Origin: Pseudomonas migulae
GTDB lineage: Bacteria; Pseudomonadota; Gammaproteobacteria; Pseudomonadales; Pseudomonadaceae
Assembly (NCBI RefSeq): GCF_024169315.1
Contig: NZ_JALJWR010000001.1
Span: 5,072,501-5,136,500 of the forward strand
Direction: 5' to 3'
Length of the DNA stretch: 64,000 nucleotides
Shown here: positions 1-9,952 of the stretch, in pieces
Layout: each line of letters starts with the position of its first letter
Position numbering within the stretch: the first letter of the stretch is position 1
The notes under the pieces: model-generated
What the model saw: the letters and a program-made list of their open reading frames with translations, nothing else
The model's database searches: none
What the model was told of the DNA's origin: nothing
Position numbers and translations under genes: made by a program

Positions 1-145
1 CGGCCGTTTCACCACCGAAGAAGAAATCGACTACGCCGCGCAGAAAGTCTGCGAGGCCGTTACCAAGCTGCGCGCTCTGTCGCCGCTGTGGGACATGTAC
101 AAAGACGGTGTCGACATTTCGAAAATCGAGTGGGCGGCACACTGA
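1..145 (+). CDS. iscS: Cysteine desulfurase IscS, C-terminal fragment
   Basis: The window opens inside this gene; only about 47 C-terminal residues are present, read from base 2 and ending in TGA at 143-145 with the tail SKIEWAAH. IscS is the PLP enzyme that takes sulfur from cysteine and passes it to IscU. The identification rests on the tail sequence and on the position immediately upstream of iscU (85-bp gap). The catalytic lysine and cysteine loop lie outside the window. Confidence 0.9.
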   Translation, partial: GRFTTEEEIDYAAQKVCEAVTKLRALSPLWDMYKDGVDISKIEWAAH

Positions 146-230
146 TTTCAAGTCGCCGCAAACCGGCCCTGTCGAACCCAGGTTCCCAGGGCTTCAAGAG
201 CGACTCTCTGATGAGTGAGGATTAAGAATC

Positions 231-617
231 ATGGCTTACAGCGAAAAGGTCATCGACCACTACGAAAACCCGCGTAACGTCGGCAAGATGGACGCCGAAG
301 ACCCGGATGTCGGCACTGGCATGGTCGGCGCCCCGGCGTGCGGCGACGTCATGCGCCTGCAGATCAAGGTCAACGAGCAAGGCATCATCGAAGACGCCAA
401 GTTCAAGACCTACGGTTGCGGTTCGGCTATCGCCTCCAGCTCCCTGGCGACCGAGTGGATGAAAGGCAAGACTCTGGATGAAGCAGAGACCATCAAGAAC
501 ACTCAACTGGCCGAAGAACTGGCCCTGCCGCCAGTGAAAATTCACTGCTCCGTACTCGCTGAAGACGCTATCAAAGCGGCCGTTCGCGACTACAAGCAGA
601 AGAAAGGCTTGATCTGA
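231..617 (+). CDS. iscU: Fe-S cluster assembly scaffold IscU
   Basis: The 128-residue product is the scaffold on which [2Fe-2S] clusters are built from IscS sulfur before transfer to apoproteins. The three cluster cysteines are visible at C37, C63 and C106, together with D39, and the LPPVK motif recognised by the chaperone HscA lies at residues 99-103. Length is that of the family. The gene lies between iscS and iscA in the standard isc order, and the start ATG at 231 follows a purine-rich GTGAGGATTAAGA stretch. Nothing is missing or unusual. Confidence 0.98.
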   Translation: MAYSEKVIDHYENPRNVGKMDAEDPDVGTGMVGAPACGDVMRLQIKVNEQGIIEDAKFKTYGCGSAIASSSLATEWMKGKTLDEAETIKNTQLAEELALPPVKIHCSVLAEDAIKAAVRDYKQKKGLI

Positions 618-644
618 TTTTTGGCGACGAGTAAGGAGTCACCG

Positions 645-968
645 ATGGCTATCAGCATGACAGAAGCGGCTGCTCAACACGTGCGACGCTCCCTCAACGG
701 GCGCGGCAAAGGTGAAGGGATTCGTCTGGGTGTTCGCACCACGGGCTGTTCCGGCCTTGCCTATGTGCTGGAGTTTGTCGACGAGGTGGTTGCAGAGGAT
801 CAGGTGTTCGAAAGTCACGGCGAAAAAGTGATCATCGACCCGAAGAGCCTGGCCTACCTGGACGGCACCGAGCTCGATTTCGTCAAGGAAGGGTTGAACG
901 AAGGCTTCAAGTTCAACAACCCCAACGTACGCGGTGAATGTGGCTGCGGCGAAAGCTTCAATATCTGA
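645..968 (+). CDS. iscA: A-type iron-sulfur carrier IscA
   Basis: The 107-residue A-type carrier is thought to bind iron or a cluster between scaffold and target proteins. The three conserved cysteines are seen at C35 and in the C-terminal CGCG motif (C99 and C101). I start at ATG 645 because it follows a good ribosome site (GTAAGGAGTCACCG) and gives [13 protein letters not shown], the usual family N terminus; the reading frame extends 24 bases further upstream without need. It lies 27 bp after iscU and 8 bp before hscB, consistent with one transcript. Confidence 0.97.
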   Translation: MAISMTEAAAQHVRRSLNGRGKGEGIRLGVRTTGCSGLAYVLEFVDEVVAEDQVFESHGEKVIIDPKSLAYLDGTELDFVKEGLNEGFKFNNPNVRGECGCGESFNI

Positions 969-976
969 GGCTTCTT

Positions 977-1498
977 GTGGGTACTCCTTGTCATTTCGCT
1001 TTATTCGAGCTGCAACCGAGTTTCAATCTGGACCTCGACCAGCTGGCTACGCGCTACCGTGAGTTGGCGCGCAGTGTTCATCCGGACCGTTTTGCGGACG
1101 CTTCCGAGCGTGAGCAACGGCTGGCGCTAGAGCAATCCGCGAGCCTCAACGAGGCCTACCAGACGCTCAAAAGTCCCCCGAAGCGCGCGCGTTACCTGCT
1201 CGCTTTGAATGGTGGCGAGCTGCCGCTGGAGGTCACGGTGCATGATCCGGCGTTTCTTCTGCAGCAGATGGAGTTGCGTGAAGAGCTCGAAGACCTGCAA
1301 GACAGCGCCGACATGGCCGGTATTGCAGCGTTCAAGCGCCGACTGAAAACCGCTCAGGATGAACTGAACCAAAGCTTCGCAGCCTGTTGGAATGACGCAG
1401 CGCAACGTGAGCAGGCCGAGCGCCTGATGCGGCGCATGCAGTTCCTCGACAAGCTCACCTACGAAGTGCGCCAGTTAGAAGAGCGCCTCGACGATTAA
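977..1498 (+). CDS. hscB: Fe-S co-chaperone HscB (J-domain protein)
   Basis: The 173-residue J-domain co-chaperone stimulates the HscA ATPase and delivers IscU to it. The HPD tripeptide of the J domain is at residues 35-37, followed by a helical C-terminal half rich in Glu, Leu and Arg that corresponds to the IscU-binding domain. I choose the GTG at 977, giving [10 protein letters not shown]; the longer frame from 938 would overlap the end of iscA by about 30 bp and adds residues foreign to the family. It sits between iscA and hscA as expected. Confidence 0.95.
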   Translation: MGTPCHFALFELQPSFNLDLDQLATRYRELARSVHPDRFADASEREQRLALEQSASLNEAYQTLKSPPKRARYLLALNGGELPLEVTVHDPAFLLQQMELREELEDLQDSADMAGIAAFKRRLKTAQDELNQSFAACWNDAAQREQAERLMRRMQFLDKLTYEVRQLEERLDD

Positions 1499-1549
1499 CC
1501 CAGTGCCGCTCCGGTCGCACGCCTGATATACAGATAAGTCCTGATCACG

Positions 1550-3415
1550 ATGGCCCTACTGCAGATCGCCGAACCCGGCCAAAGTCCTCAACCGCACCAG
1601 CGTCGTCTGGCTGTGGGGATCGACTTGGGCACTACCAATTCGCTGGTCGCTGCATTGCGCAGTGGTCTTTCCGAGCCTCTGGCCGACGCTGACGGGCAGG
1701 TCATCCTGCCGTCTGCCGTGCGCTATCACGCCGATCGCGTCGAAGTGGGCGAGTCGGCCAAGCTGGCTGCCGCTACCGATCCCTTGAACACCGTGCTGTC
1801 GGTCAAGCGCTTGATGGGTCGTGGTCTGTCCGACGTCAAGCAATTGGGCGAGCAACTGCCGTACCGCTTTGTCGGCGGCGAGTCGCACATGCCGTTCATT
1901 GACACCATTCAGGGGCCGAAAAGCCCGGTCGAAGTCTCCGCCGATATCCTGAAAGTGTTGCGTCAGCGCGCTGAAGCGACCTTGGGTGGCGAGCTGGTCG
2001 GCGCGGTGATCACCGTTCCGGCCTATTTCGACGATGCTCAGCGTCAAGCCACCAAGGACGCGGCCAAGCTGGCCGGTCTGAACGTGCTGCGTTTGCTCAA
2101 TGAGCCGACCGCTGCTGCGGTGGCCTACGGTCTGGATCAACACGCTGAAGGCCTGGTCGCTATTTATGACCTGGGTGGCGGCACCTTCGATATTTCGATT
2201 CTGCGTCTGACCGGCGGTGTGTTTGAGGTTTTGGCGACCGGCGGCGACAGTGCCCTGGGCGGCGATGATTTCGACCACGCGATCGCCGGCTGGATCATCG
2301 AGAGCGCCGGTTTGTCCGCCGACCTCGATCCGGGTGCGCAACGTAATCTGCTGCAAACCGCTTGCGCGGCCAAGGAAGCCCTGACCAATGCGGCGTCCGT
2401 CGAAGTCGCTTATGGCGACTGGAAAGCCGAGCTGACCCGCGAAGCCTTTAACGCGCTGATCGAGCCGATGGTTGCTCGCAGCCTGAAAGCCTGCCGCCGC
2501 GCGGTGCGTGATTCCGGCATCGAGCTGGAAGAAGTGCACGCCGTGGTCATGGTCGGCGGTTCGACCCGCGTACCTCGCGTTCGCGAAGCGGTCGCTGAAG
2601 CCTTTGGTCGCCAGCCGCTGACTGAAATCGATCCGGATCAAGTGGTGGCCATCGGTGCCGCGATCCAGGCCGATACGTTGGCCGGCAACAAGCGCGATGG
2701 CGGCGAATTGCTGTTGCTCGACGTGATTCCGTTGTCCTTGGGGCTGGAAACCATGGGCGGGCTGATGGAGAAGGTGATTCCGCGCAACACCACCATCCCC
2801 GTCGCCCGCGCCCAGGACTTCACCACTTACAAAGATGGCCAGTCGGCCATGGCTATTCACGTATTGCAGGGCGAGCGTGAGCTGATCAGCGACTGCCGTT
2901 CTCTGGCGCGCTTCGAATTGCGCGGCATTCCGGCGATGGTGGCGGGTGCGGCGAAGATTCGCGTGACCTTCCAGGTCGACGCCGACGGCCTGCTCAGCGT
3001 TTCGGCCCGTGAATTGGGTTCGGGCGTTGAAGCCAGCATTCAGGTCAAGCCGTCCTACGGTCTGACCGACGGCGAAATCGCCAAGATGCTCAAGGATTCG
3101 TTCCAGCACGCCAACGACGACAAGGTCGCCCGTGTACTGCGTGAGCAGCAGGTCGATGCTCAGCGCCTGATCGAAGCGGTGCAAGCCGCCCTCGAGGCGG
3201 ACGGCGAGCGTTTGCTCGACGCTGAAGAGCGCATGGTCATCGATTTGCAGATGCAGGAACTGACCGAACTGATGAAAGGTACCGATGGTTACGCCATCGA
3301 GCAGCAGACCAAGCGTCTGTCGCAAGTGACCGATGCCTTTGCTGCCCGCCGCCTGGACTCGACGGTGAAAGCCGCGCTGGCGGGGCGCAACCTGAATGAA
3401 ATCGAGGATAACTGA
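1550..3415 (+). CDS. hscA: Fe-S assembly chaperone HscA (Hsp70 family)
   Basis: The 621-residue Hsp70-type ATPase releases the cluster from IscU. The phosphate-binding signature GIDLGTTNS is at residues 23-31, and further Hsp70 signatures ([19 protein letters not shown]) and a substrate-binding domain with a helical lid follow. The length of about 620 residues and the isc context distinguish it from DnaK (about 640). The stop TGA shares its last base with the ATG of fdx, so the two are translationally coupled. Confidence 0.98.
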   Translation: MALLQIAEPGQSPQPHQRRLAVGIDLGTTNSLVAALRSGLSEPLADADGQVILPSAVRYHADRVEVGESAKLAAATDPLNTVLSVKRLMGRGLSDVKQLGEQLPYRFVGGESHMPFIDTIQGPKSPVEVSADILKVLRQRAEATLGGELVGAVITVPAYFDDAQRQATKDAAKLAGLNVLRLLNEPTAAAVAYGLDQHAEGLVAIYDLGGGTFDISILRLTGGVFEVLATGGDSALGGDDFDHAIAGWIIESAGLSADLDPGAQRNLLQTACAAKEALTNAASVEVAYGDWKAELTREAFNALIEPMVARSLKACRRAVRDSGIELEEVHAVVMVGGSTRVPRVREAVAEAFGRQPLTEIDPDQVVAIGAAIQADTLAGNKRDGGELLLLDVIPLSLGLETMGGLMEKVIPRNTTIPVARAQDFTTYKDGQSAMAIHVLQGERELISDCRSLARFELRGIPAMVAGAAKIRVTFQVDADGLLSVSARELGSGVEASIQVKPSYGLTDGEIAKMLKDSFQHANDDKVARVLREQQVDAQRLIEAVQAALEADGERLLDAEERMVIDLQMQELTELMKGTDGYAIEQQTKRLSQVTDAFAARRLDSTVKAALAGRNLNEIEDN

Positions 3416-3756
3416 TGCCGCAGGTCATTTTTCTGCCCCACGAGAAGTTTTGCCCGGAAGGCATGGTTGTCGAGGCTGAGCCCGGCATCTCCATTCTCGA
3501 GCTGGCCCATGAACACCACATCGAGATGGAAAGTGCCTGCGGTGGCGTCTGCGCCTGCACGACCTGCCACTGCGTCATCCGCGAAGGGTTTGATTCGCTG
3601 GAAGAAGCGGATGAGCTGGAAGAAGATTTTCTTGATCGTGCCTGGGGTCTGGAAGCGCAATCGCGTCTAGGCTGTCAGGCGATCGTCGGGACTGAAGACC
3701 TGACCGTCGAGATTCCGAAATACTCGCTCAACCACGCCGCCGAAGCGCCGCACTGA
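3415..3756 (+). CDS. fdx: ISC-system [2Fe-2S] ferredoxin
   Basis: The 113-residue adrenodoxin-type ferredoxin supplies electrons to the ISC machinery. The cluster ligands are visible as C42, C48 and C51 plus C87, matching the spacing of Fdx. C46 and C53 are additional cysteines in the same loop. The ATG overlaps the TGA of hscA by one base. iscX follows 14 bp downstream. Confidence 0.97.
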   Translation: MPQVIFLPHEKFCPEGMVVEAEPGISILELAHEHHIEMESACGGVCACTTCHCVIREGFDSLEEADELEEDFLDRAWGLEAQSRLGCQAIVGTEDLTVEIPKYSLNHAAEAPH

Positions 3757-3770
3757 TTCAAGGAAGTGAC

Positions 3771-3971
3771 ATGAGTCTGAAATGGGTTGATGTGCTGGAA
3801 ATCGCGATCCAGCTGGCTGAATCCAAGCCGGATGTAGACCCGCGTTACGTAAACTTCGTCGATCTGCACAAATGGGTGCTGGCATTGCCGGAGTTCAGTG
3901 ATGATCCGACACGCGGTGGCGAGAAGGTGCTTGAAGCCATTCAGGCCGCCTGGATCGAAGAAGCAGACTGA
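3771..3971 (+). CDS. iscX: Fe-S assembly protein IscX
   Basis: This is a 66-residue acidic protein of the IscX/YfhJ family. It binds IscS and iron and is thought to modulate cysteine desulfurase activity. The sequence begins MSLKWVDVLEIAI and keeps the family's acidic surface (DPRYVNFVDLHKW). A GGAAGTGAC stretch upstream serves as ribosome site. It is the last gene of the isc operon; a rho-independent terminator follows within 65 bp. Confidence 0.96.
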   Translation: MSLKWVDVLEIAIQLAESKPDVDPRYVNFVDLHKWVLALPEFSDDPTRGGEKVLEAIQAAWIEEAD

Positions 3972-3989
3972 GTCTGCACCGTACGCAGT

Positions 3990-4018
3990 TAGGCAATACC
4001 CAAGAACCCGCGTATAAT
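3990..4018 (+). promoter_or_regulatory. Candidate sigma-70 promoter of ndk
   Basis: A perfect -10 hexamer TATAAT is at 4013-4018, with TAGGCA (4 of 6 matches to TTGACA) 17 bp upstream at 3990-3995. The -10 lies exactly in the loop of the terminator hairpin that ends the isc operon, so terminator and promoter overlap. The prediction is by consensus only. Confidence 0.55.
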
Positions 4019-4036
4019 TCGCGGGTTTAATTTTTC
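4005..4036 (+). terminator. Rho-independent terminator of the isc operon
   Basis: The arms AACCCGCG (4005-4012) and CGCGGGTT (4020-4027) pair perfectly over 8 bp around a 7-base loop. They are followed by a T-rich stretch TAATTTTTC. The hairpin lies between iscX and ndk. Confidence 0.8.
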
Positions 4037-4063
4037 ACAAATTACCGTTTCTGGAGTTACACC

Positions 4064-4489
4064 ATGGCTGTTCAACGTACTTTCTCCATCATCAAGCCTG
4101 ACGCTGTTGCAAAAAACGTCATCGGCGAGATCACCACTCGTTTCGAAAAAGCAGGCCTGCGCGTTGTAGCTTCGAAACTGAAGCAACTGTCCAAAGCCGA
4201 AGCTGAAGGCTTCTACGCTGAGCACAGCGCTCGTGGTTTCTTCGGCGACCTGGTTGCTTTCATGATCTCCGGTCCGGTTGTCGTTCAGGTTCTGGAAGGC
4301 GAAAACGCTATCGCTCTGAACCGTGAGCTGATGGGCGCTACCAACCCTAAAGAAGCTGCTGCCGGCACCATCCGTGCTGACTTCGCTGATTCCATCGACG
4401 CCAACGCTGTACACGGTTCGGACTCCGAAGCCGCTGCTGCTCGCGAAATCTCGTACTTCTTCGCAGCTACTGAAGTAACCACTCGCTAA
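4064..4489 (+). CDS. ndk: Nucleoside diphosphate kinase
   Basis: The 141-residue enzyme moves the gamma phosphate of ATP to nucleoside diphosphates through a phospho-histidine. H117 is in the signature NAVHGSDS and K11 is in IIKPDAV. The length is typical. The ATG at 4064 follows a CTGGAGTTACACC ribosome site. The codons are strongly biased toward those of highly expressed Pseudomonas genes (CTG, GAA, GCT), as expected for this enzyme. rlmN follows 28 bp downstream. Confidence 0.98.
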   Translation: MAVQRTFSIIKPDAVAKNVIGEITTRFEKAGLRVVASKLKQLSKAEAEGFYAEHSARGFFGDLVAFMISGPVVVQVLEGENAIALNRELMGATNPKEAAAGTIRADFADSIDANAVHGSDSEAAAAREISYFFAATEVTTR

Positions 4490-4517
4490 GCATTGGCTTA
4501 AGAGTGAAGGTGAATCC

Positions 4518-5660
4518 ATGACTACATCGACTGTAAAAACCAACCTGCTGGGTCTGACTCAACAGGAAATGGAAAAATTCTTCGACTCGATCGGGGAGAA
4601 GCGTTTCCGTGCCGGTCAGGTAATGAAATGGATTCACCACCTTGGCGTCGATGATTTCGACGCCATGACGAACGTCAGCAAGGCCTTGCGCGACAAGCTC
4701 AAGGCTATTGCCGAAGTTCGCGGTCCTGAAGTCGTCAGCGAGGACATTTCCACCGACGGCACCCGTAAATGGGTGGTGCGCGTGGCGTCCGGCAGCTGCG
4801 TCGAGACCGTCTACATTCCCCAGGGCAAACGCGGCACGTTGTGCGTTTCGTCCCAGGCAGGCTGTGCTCTGGATTGCAGTTTCTGCTCCACCGGCAAGCA
4901 AGGTTTCAACAGCAACCTCACCGCCGCCGAAGTCATCGGCCAGGTGTGGATTGCCAATAAATCGTTCGGCAGCATCCCGGCGACCGCCGACCGTGCCATC
5001 ACCAACGTGGTGATGATGGGCATGGGCGAGCCGCTGCTGAACTTCGACAACGTCGTTGCGGCCATGCATCTGATGATGGACGACCTGGGCTACGGCATTT
5101 CCAAGCGCCGTGTGACCCTGTCGACCTCCGGCGTGGTGCCGATGATCGATGAGCTGTCCAAGCACATCGACGTCTCCCTGGCGTTGTCGCTGCACGCACC
5201 GAATGACGCATTGCGTAACCAATTGGTGCCGATCAACAAGAAATACCCGCTTAAGATGCTCCTCGAGTCGTGCCAGCGTTATATGTCGTCCCTGGGCGAG
5301 AAACGCGTGCTGACCATCGAGTACACCTTGCTCAAGGACATCAACGACAAGGTCGAGCACGCGGTCGAGATGATCGAGCTGCTCAAGAACATCCCGTGCA
5401 AGATCAACCTGATTCCGTTCAACCCGTTCCCGCATTCCGGTTACGAGCGCCCGAGCAACAACGCGATTCGCCGGTTCCAGGATCAGCTTCACCATGCAGG
5501 TTTCAATGTCACCGTACGCACCACCCGCGGTGAAGACATCGATGCCGCGTGTGGCCAATTGGTAGGGCAGGTGCTGGATCGCACCCGTCGCAGCGAACGT
5601 TATATTGCCGTGCGCGAGTTGAGCGCCGACAGCGATATGGCGCAGAACGCCGCGAAATAA
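4518..5660 (+). CDS. rlmN: Dual-specificity 23S rRNA/tRNA adenine C2-methyltransferase RlmN
   Basis: This radical-SAM enzyme methylates C2 of A2503 in 23S rRNA and A37 in some tRNAs. The 380-residue product has the cluster motif CALDCSFC, with cysteines at 116, 120 and 123. The C-terminal catalytic cysteine corresponds to C345 in DAACGQL. The N-terminal segment resembles the RNA-binding accessory domain ([10 protein letters not shown] ... [13 protein letters not shown]). It starts the group rlmN-pilW-rodZ-ispG-hisS-yfgM-bamB-der. Confidence 0.97.
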   Translation: MTTSTVKTNLLGLTQQEMEKFFDSIGEKRFRAGQVMKWIHHLGVDDFDAMTNVSKALRDKLKAIAEVRGPEVVSEDISTDGTRKWVVRVASGSCVETVYIPQGKRGTLCVSSQAGCALDCSFCSTGKQGFNSNLTAAEVIGQVWIANKSFGSIPATADRAITNVVMMGMGEPLLNFDNVVAAMHLMMDDLGYGISKRRVTLSTSGVVPMIDELSKHIDVSLALSLHAPNDALRNQLVPINKKYPLKMLLESCQRYMSSLGEKRVLTIEYTLLKDINDKVEHAVEMIELLKNIPCKINLIPFNPFPHSGYERPSNNAIRRFQDQLHHAGFNVTVRTTRGEDIDAACGQLVGQVLDRTRRSERYIAVRELSADSDMAQNAAK

Positions 5661-5677
5661 CTCAAGAGAGGATCTCT

Positions 5678-6436
5678 ATGTCCCTGCGCTTCGCGCTGCT
5701 TGTGCTGTTGGCCAGTCTTTGTACTGGCTGCGTCCTGTCGGGCGATTTCAACCCGATGAAGACCAGCAAGGGCCGCGATGAAGCGCGAGTCGCCTATGTG
5801 CAGCTGGGGCTGGGCTACTTGCAGCAGGGCATGACCGAGCGCGCCAAGGTCCCGCTGAAAAAGGCCTTGGAGCTGGACAGCTCCGACCCTGACGCCAACG
5901 CCGCTTTGGGCCTGGTATTCCAGGCAGAGATGGAGCCGGAACTGGCGGACGAGCATTTTCGCAAGGCACTGTCTTCCCGTTCCGGCGATGCGCGCATCCT
6001 GAACAATTACGGCAGTTTTCTTTTCGAGCAAAAACGTTACAAAGAGGCTTACGAGCGCTTCGAACAGGCCGCCGCCGATACGCTGTATCCTGAACGTTCG
6101 CGGGTATTCGAGAACCTGGGCATGACCGCTTCGATGCTTGGCCAGCGTGATCTGGCCCGGCAGCAACTGGAAAAAGCCCTGCGTTTGAACCGCCAACAGC
6201 CACGTGCTTTGCTGGAAATGGCTGAGTTGTCTTACGAAGACAGGCATTATGTGCCCGCGCGTGACTATTACGACCGTTTTAGCCTGCTCACCGAGCAAAA
6301 TGCACGTAGTCTATTGCTCGGCGTTCGGCTGGCAAAAGTGTTCGAAGATCGCGACAAGGCCGCCAGTTTTGGCCTGCAACTAAAACGACTCTATCCCGGT
6401 ACGCCGGAATATCAGCAATACCTGTCGGAGCAATGA
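5678..6436 (+). CDS. pilW: Type IV pilus biogenesis/stability lipoprotein PilW (PilF)
   Basis: This is a 252-residue outer-membrane lipoprotein of TPR repeats needed for multimerisation of the type IV pilus secretin. A lipoprotein signal is visible: a hydrophobic stretch LLVLLAS, then the lipobox LCTGC with the acylated Cys at 18. About six TPR-like helix pairs follow (for example AYVQLGLGYLQQGM and ARILNNYGSFLFEQ). I start at ATG 5678, preceded by AGAGAGGATCTCT; the longer frame from 5549 only reads into rlmN. The TGA overlaps the ATG of the next gene (ATGA). Confidence 0.93.
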   Translation: MSLRFALLVLLASLCTGCVLSGDFNPMKTSKGRDEARVAYVQLGLGYLQQGMTERAKVPLKKALELDSSDPDANAALGLVFQAEMEPELADEHFRKALSSRSGDARILNNYGSFLFEQKRYKEAYERFEQAAADTLYPERSRVFENLGMTASMLGQRDLARQQLEKALRLNRQQPRALLEMAELSYEDRHYVPARDYYDRFSLLTEQNARSLLLGVRLAKVFEDRDKAASFGLQLKRLYPGTPEYQQYLSEQ

Positions 6437-7470
6437 TGAAAGCGGCGCATCCTGAAGTTGTAGCAGCGAATCGCGTTAACCCCGGTGAGACTTTGCGCCA
6501 GGCCCGCGAAAGCAATGGCTGGTCGCTGGCCGAAGTGGCCCTCAAGCTCAACCTCACCGTCAATTCCCTGAGCAATCTGGAAGCCGGCGCTTTCGACAAG
6601 CTGCCTGGGCACACCTTTGCCCGCGGTTACATTCGCGCGTACGCCAAATTGCTGGGCATGGACCAGACCGTTCTGGTTCAGCAGTTCGACCAATCCACCG
6701 GTACCGACTCCCAGGGCAGCAACGTCCACAGCCTTGGCCGCATCGAAGAGCCGGTTCGGGTTTCCCACACCATTTTGCGAATCGTCAGCCTGTTGCTGCT
6801 GATCGCGGTGGTCGGCGGTGGTTTTGTCTGGTGGCAGGATCAGACCTCCTTGCGCAGCAAAGAGCAGGTCAGCCTGAGCCCGGAACACGTTGAAGTCGAA
6901 GGCGCCGACGGCACCACCCAGATCCATCCGCTGGACGAGCCGGAAGACCAGGCTGTCGCGGAAGGTCAGGCTGAAGGCACGACGTCTCTGGCATTGCCGC
7001 AAGCCGAGAACTCCACTGAAGCGCCGGCCGAAGCTGAAGCGACTGCACCTGTTGCCGCTCCGACTGCACCGGTTGCCCCGGCGCCTGCTGCACCGACGCA
7101 CAGCACCGCGCCGGTTGTCGCGACGCCGGTAGCGCCAGCTCCGACGGCACCTGTCGTATCAACCCCGCCTGCGAGCGCTTCGGTCACGCCGACCATTCCC
7201 GCTCCGGCAGCGGCTGCTCCGGCTGCCGGCCAGGGTCAGGTTCAGCTGCAATTCACCGCCGATTGCTGGACACAAGTCACTGACGGCACTGGCAAAGTGC
7301 TGCTGAGTGGCCTCAAGCGCAAAGGCGAAAACGTTACTGTCAGCGGCAAGCCGCCGTTTGCCGTGCGTCTGGGCTTCGCCCGTGGCGCGCAGGTCAGCTA
7401 CAACGGGCAGGTGGTTGATGTCGCTCCGTTCACCAGTGGCGAGACTGCTCGCCTGAAGTTGGGTCAATAA
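6433..7470 (+). CDS. rodZ: RodZ-like cytoskeletal protein (HTH plus DUF4115)
   Basis: The 345-residue bitopic membrane protein of the RodZ family links MreB to the inner membrane and shapes the rod. An Xre-like helix-turn-helix spans roughly residues 18-82 (GETLRQAREsngWSLAEVA). One transmembrane segment lies near 113-134 (LRIVSLLLLIAVVGGGFVWW). A long low-complexity Ala/Pro/Thr linker covers 190-265, and a DUF4115 beta domain covers about 265-345. Start and the previous stop overlap as ATGA. The linker is the part most likely to vary between strains. Confidence 0.92.
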   Translation: MMKAAHPEVVAANRVNPGETLRQARESNGWSLAEVALKLNLTVNSLSNLEAGAFDKLPGHTFARGYIRAYAKLLGMDQTVLVQQFDQSTGTDSQGSNVHSLGRIEEPVRVSHTILRIVSLLLLIAVVGGGFVWWQDQTSLRSKEQVSLSPEHVEVEGADGTTQIHPLDEPEDQAVAEGQAEGTTSLALPQAENSTEAPAEAEATAPVAAPTAPVAPAPAAPTHSTAPVVATPVAPAPTAPVVSTPPASASVTPTIPAPAAAAPAAGQGQVQLQFTADCWTQVTDGTGKVLLSGLKRKGENVTVSGKPPFAVRLGFARGAQVSYNGQVVDVAPFTSGETARLKLGQ

Positions 7471-7473
7471 GTC

Positions 7474-8583
7474 ATGCACGGCGAATCTCCAATCAAGCGT
7501 CGCGAATCCCGGAAAATCTGGGTCGGTAACGTGCCTGTTGGCGGCGATGCGCCCATCGCTGTGCAGAGCATGACCAACAGCGACACCAATGACGTGGCCG
7601 CCACCGTCGCCCAGATCAATCGTCTGGAAGCCGCTGGCGTCGATATCGTGCGGGTTTCCGTGCCGGACATGGACGCCGCCGAAGCCTTCGGCAAGATCAA
7701 GCAACTGGTCAAAGTGCCGTTGGTGGCCGACATTCACTTCGACTACAAGATCGCGCTGCGCGTAGCCGAACTGGGCGTTGACTGCCTGCGGATCAACCCG
7801 GGCAACATCGGTCGTGAAGACCGCGTGCGTGCGGTGGTCGATGCCGCCCGTGATCGCGGGATTCCGATCCGCATCGGCGTCAACGCCGGTTCCCTGGAAA
7901 AAGACCTGCAAAAGAAATACGGCGAGCCGACCCCGGCCGCGCTGGTCGAATCTGCCCTGCGTCACGTCGAACACCTTGAACGCCTGAATTTCCAGGACTT
8001 CAAGGTCAGCGTGAAAGCCTCCGACGTGTTCATGGCCGTCGCCGCTTACCGCTTGCTGGCCAAGGAAATCGTCCAGCCGCTGCACCTGGGGATTACCGAA
8101 GCCGGTGGTTTGCGTTCCGGCACGGTGAAATCTGCCGTAGGCCTCGGTATGCTGCTCGCCGAAGGGATTGGCGATACTATCCGCATCTCGTTGGCGGCCG
8201 ACCCGGTCGAGGAAGTGAAAGTCGGCTACGACATTCTCAAATCCCTGCACCTGCGTTCCCGTGGCATCAACTTCATCGCCTGCCCGAGTTGCTCGCGGCA
8301 GAACTTCGATGTGGTCAAGACCATGAACGAGCTGGAAGGGCGCCTTGAAGACCTGTTGGTGCCGCTGGATGTCGCGGTCATCGGTTGCGTGGTCAACGGG
8401 CCGGGCGAAGCCAAGGAAGCTCATATCGGCTTGACCGGCGGCACGCCAAACCTGATTTACATCGACGGCAAGCCGTCGCAGAAACTGACGAATGACAATC
8501 TGGTGGATGAGCTCGAACGCTTGATCCGCCAGAAAGCGGCCGAAAAGGTCGAAGCCGACGCTGCCGTTATTGCGCGTGGCTGA
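7474..8583 (+). CDS. ispG: 4-hydroxy-3-methylbut-2-en-1-yl diphosphate synthase
   Basis: IspG (GcpE) carries out the sixth step of the MEP isoprenoid pathway, converting MEcPP to HMBPP with a [4Fe-4S] cluster. In the 369-residue product the cluster cysteines are at C270 and C273 (ACPSCSRQ) and C305 ([10 protein letters not shown]). The TIM-barrel N terminus begins [17 protein letters not shown]. The start ATG lies 3 bp after the rodZ stop. The enzyme depends on the isc genes at the beginning of the window for its cluster. Confidence 0.97.
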   Translation: MHGESPIKRRESRKIWVGNVPVGGDAPIAVQSMTNSDTNDVAATVAQINRLEAAGVDIVRVSVPDMDAAEAFGKIKQLVKVPLVADIHFDYKIALRVAELGVDCLRINPGNIGREDRVRAVVDAARDRGIPIRIGVNAGSLEKDLQKKYGEPTPAALVESALRHVEHLERLNFQDFKVSVKASDVFMAVAAYRLLAKEIVQPLHLGITEAGGLRSGTVKSAVGLGMLLAEGIGDTIRISLAADPVEEVKVGYDILKSLHLRSRGINFIACPSCSRQNFDVVKTMNELEGRLEDLLVPLDVAVIGCVVNGPGEAKEAHIGLTGGTPNLIYIDGKPSQKLTNDNLVDELERLIRQKAAEKVEADAAVIARG

Positions 8584-8620
8584 GCCTGACTAAAGAGCCG
8601 AACAAATTTAAGGATTGATA

Positions 8621-9910
8621 GTGAGCAAGTCTCTGCAAGCCATACGTGGCATGAACGACATCCTGCCCGAACAGACGCCCCTGTGGCGTCATTTCGAGGG
8701 CACTGTTTCGCGTCTGCTGGATAACTACGGTTACAAGCAAATCCGCATGCCGATCGTCGAGTTCACCGAGCTGTTCAAGCGCTCGATCGGCGAAGTGACC
8801 GACATCGTCGAAAAAGAGATGTACACCTTCGAAGACCGCAACGGCGATTCGCTGACGCTGCGTCCCGAGGGTACGGCGGCCTGCGTGCGTGCGGTGCTTG
8901 AGCACGGCATCACTGGTGGCGGCCAGGTACAGAAACTCTGGTACATCGGCCCGATGTTCCGCCACGAGCGTCCGCAGAAAGGCCGTTATCGCCAGTTCCA
9001 CCAGATCGGTGTCGAGGTGTTCAACCTCGACGGTCCGGACATCGACGCCGAGCTGATCGTGCTGACCTGGCGCCTGTGGGGCGAGCTTGGCATCCGCGAT
9101 GCGGTCAAGCTTGAACTGAACAGCCTTGGCACCAGCGAGTCTCGTGGTCGTTATCGCGAAGCGCTGGTCGAGTTCCTGTCCGCTCACCTGGACAAACTCG
9201 ACGAAGACAGCCAACGCCGCCTGAAGACCAACCCGTTGCGTGTTCTGGACACCAAGAACGCCGACACTCAAGCGATCCTGGTCGACGCGCCGAAAATGGC
9301 CGACTACCTCGACGACGAATCCCGCGTGCACTTCGAGGGCCTCAAGGCTCGCCTGGACGCCGCCGGTATTCCTTATGTGATCAACCCGAAGCTGGTTCGC
9401 GGGCTGGATTACTACAGCAAGACCGTTTTCGAATGGGTCACCGACAAGTTGGGCGCCCAAGGCACCGTGTGTGCCGGTGGTCGTTACGACGGTCTGGTGG
9501 AACAGATGGGCGGCAAGCCGACCCCGGGCGTTGGTTTCGCCATGGGCATCGAGCGCCTCGTGCTGCTTTTGGAAACCCTGGAGCAGATCCCGGAAGAGAT
9601 CTCCCGTCAGGTCGACGTCTATCTCTGCGCATTCGGCGAGGCTGCCGAGTTGGCTGCGCTGACGTTGAGCGAGAAGGTTCGCGATCAATTGCCCAACCTG
9701 CGCCTGCAGATCAATGCCGGCGCTGGCAGCTTCAAAAGCCAGTTCAAGAAGGCCGACAAGAGCGGTGCGCTGTACGCGCTGATCCTCGGTGACGACGAAA
9801 TGGCCCAGCAAGTGGTAGGTTTCAAACCCCTGCGTGGCCAGGGCGAACAACAAAGCATTGCCTGGGATGCGCTTGCTGCACACCTGGCCACCTGCGTCGT
9901 GCAGGGTTGA
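8621..9910 (+). CDS. hisS: Histidine-tRNA ligase
   Basis: This class II synthetase (429 residues) charges tRNA-His. The N terminus [15 protein letters not shown], motif 2 region ([16 protein letters not shown]), and the histidine-specific signatures [15 protein letters not shown] and GGRYDGLV are all visible. An anticodon-binding domain makes up the last about 100 residues. I place the start at GTG 8621, 6 bases after an AAGGA ribosome site; the frame opens two codons earlier but without a suitable site. Confidence 0.97.
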   Translation: MSKSLQAIRGMNDILPEQTPLWRHFEGTVSRLLDNYGYKQIRMPIVEFTELFKRSIGEVTDIVEKEMYTFEDRNGDSLTLRPEGTAACVRAVLEHGITGGGQVQKLWYIGPMFRHERPQKGRYRQFHQIGVEVFNLDGPDIDAELIVLTWRLWGELGIRDAVKLELNSLGTSESRGRYREALVEFLSAHLDKLDEDSQRRLKTNPLRVLDTKNADTQAILVDAPKMADYLDDESRVHFEGLKARLDAAGIPYVINPKLVRGLDYYSKTVFEWVTDKLGAQGTVCAGGRYDGLVEQMGGKPTPGVGFAMGIERLVLLLETLEQIPEEISRQVDVYLCAFGEAAELAALTLSEKVRDQLPNLRLQINAGAGSFKSQFKKADKSGALYALILGDDEMAQQVVGFKPLRGQGEQQSIAWDALAAHLATCVVQG

Positions 9911-9952
9911 AGCTGTCATAAACAGCCGATTTAGCGATTAAGGAGTATTGGG

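Noticed and set aside
1556..3325. A 589-residue open frame on the minus strand inside hscA
   Set aside because: It is an antisense shadow of a clear Hsp70 gene; it has no family resemblance.
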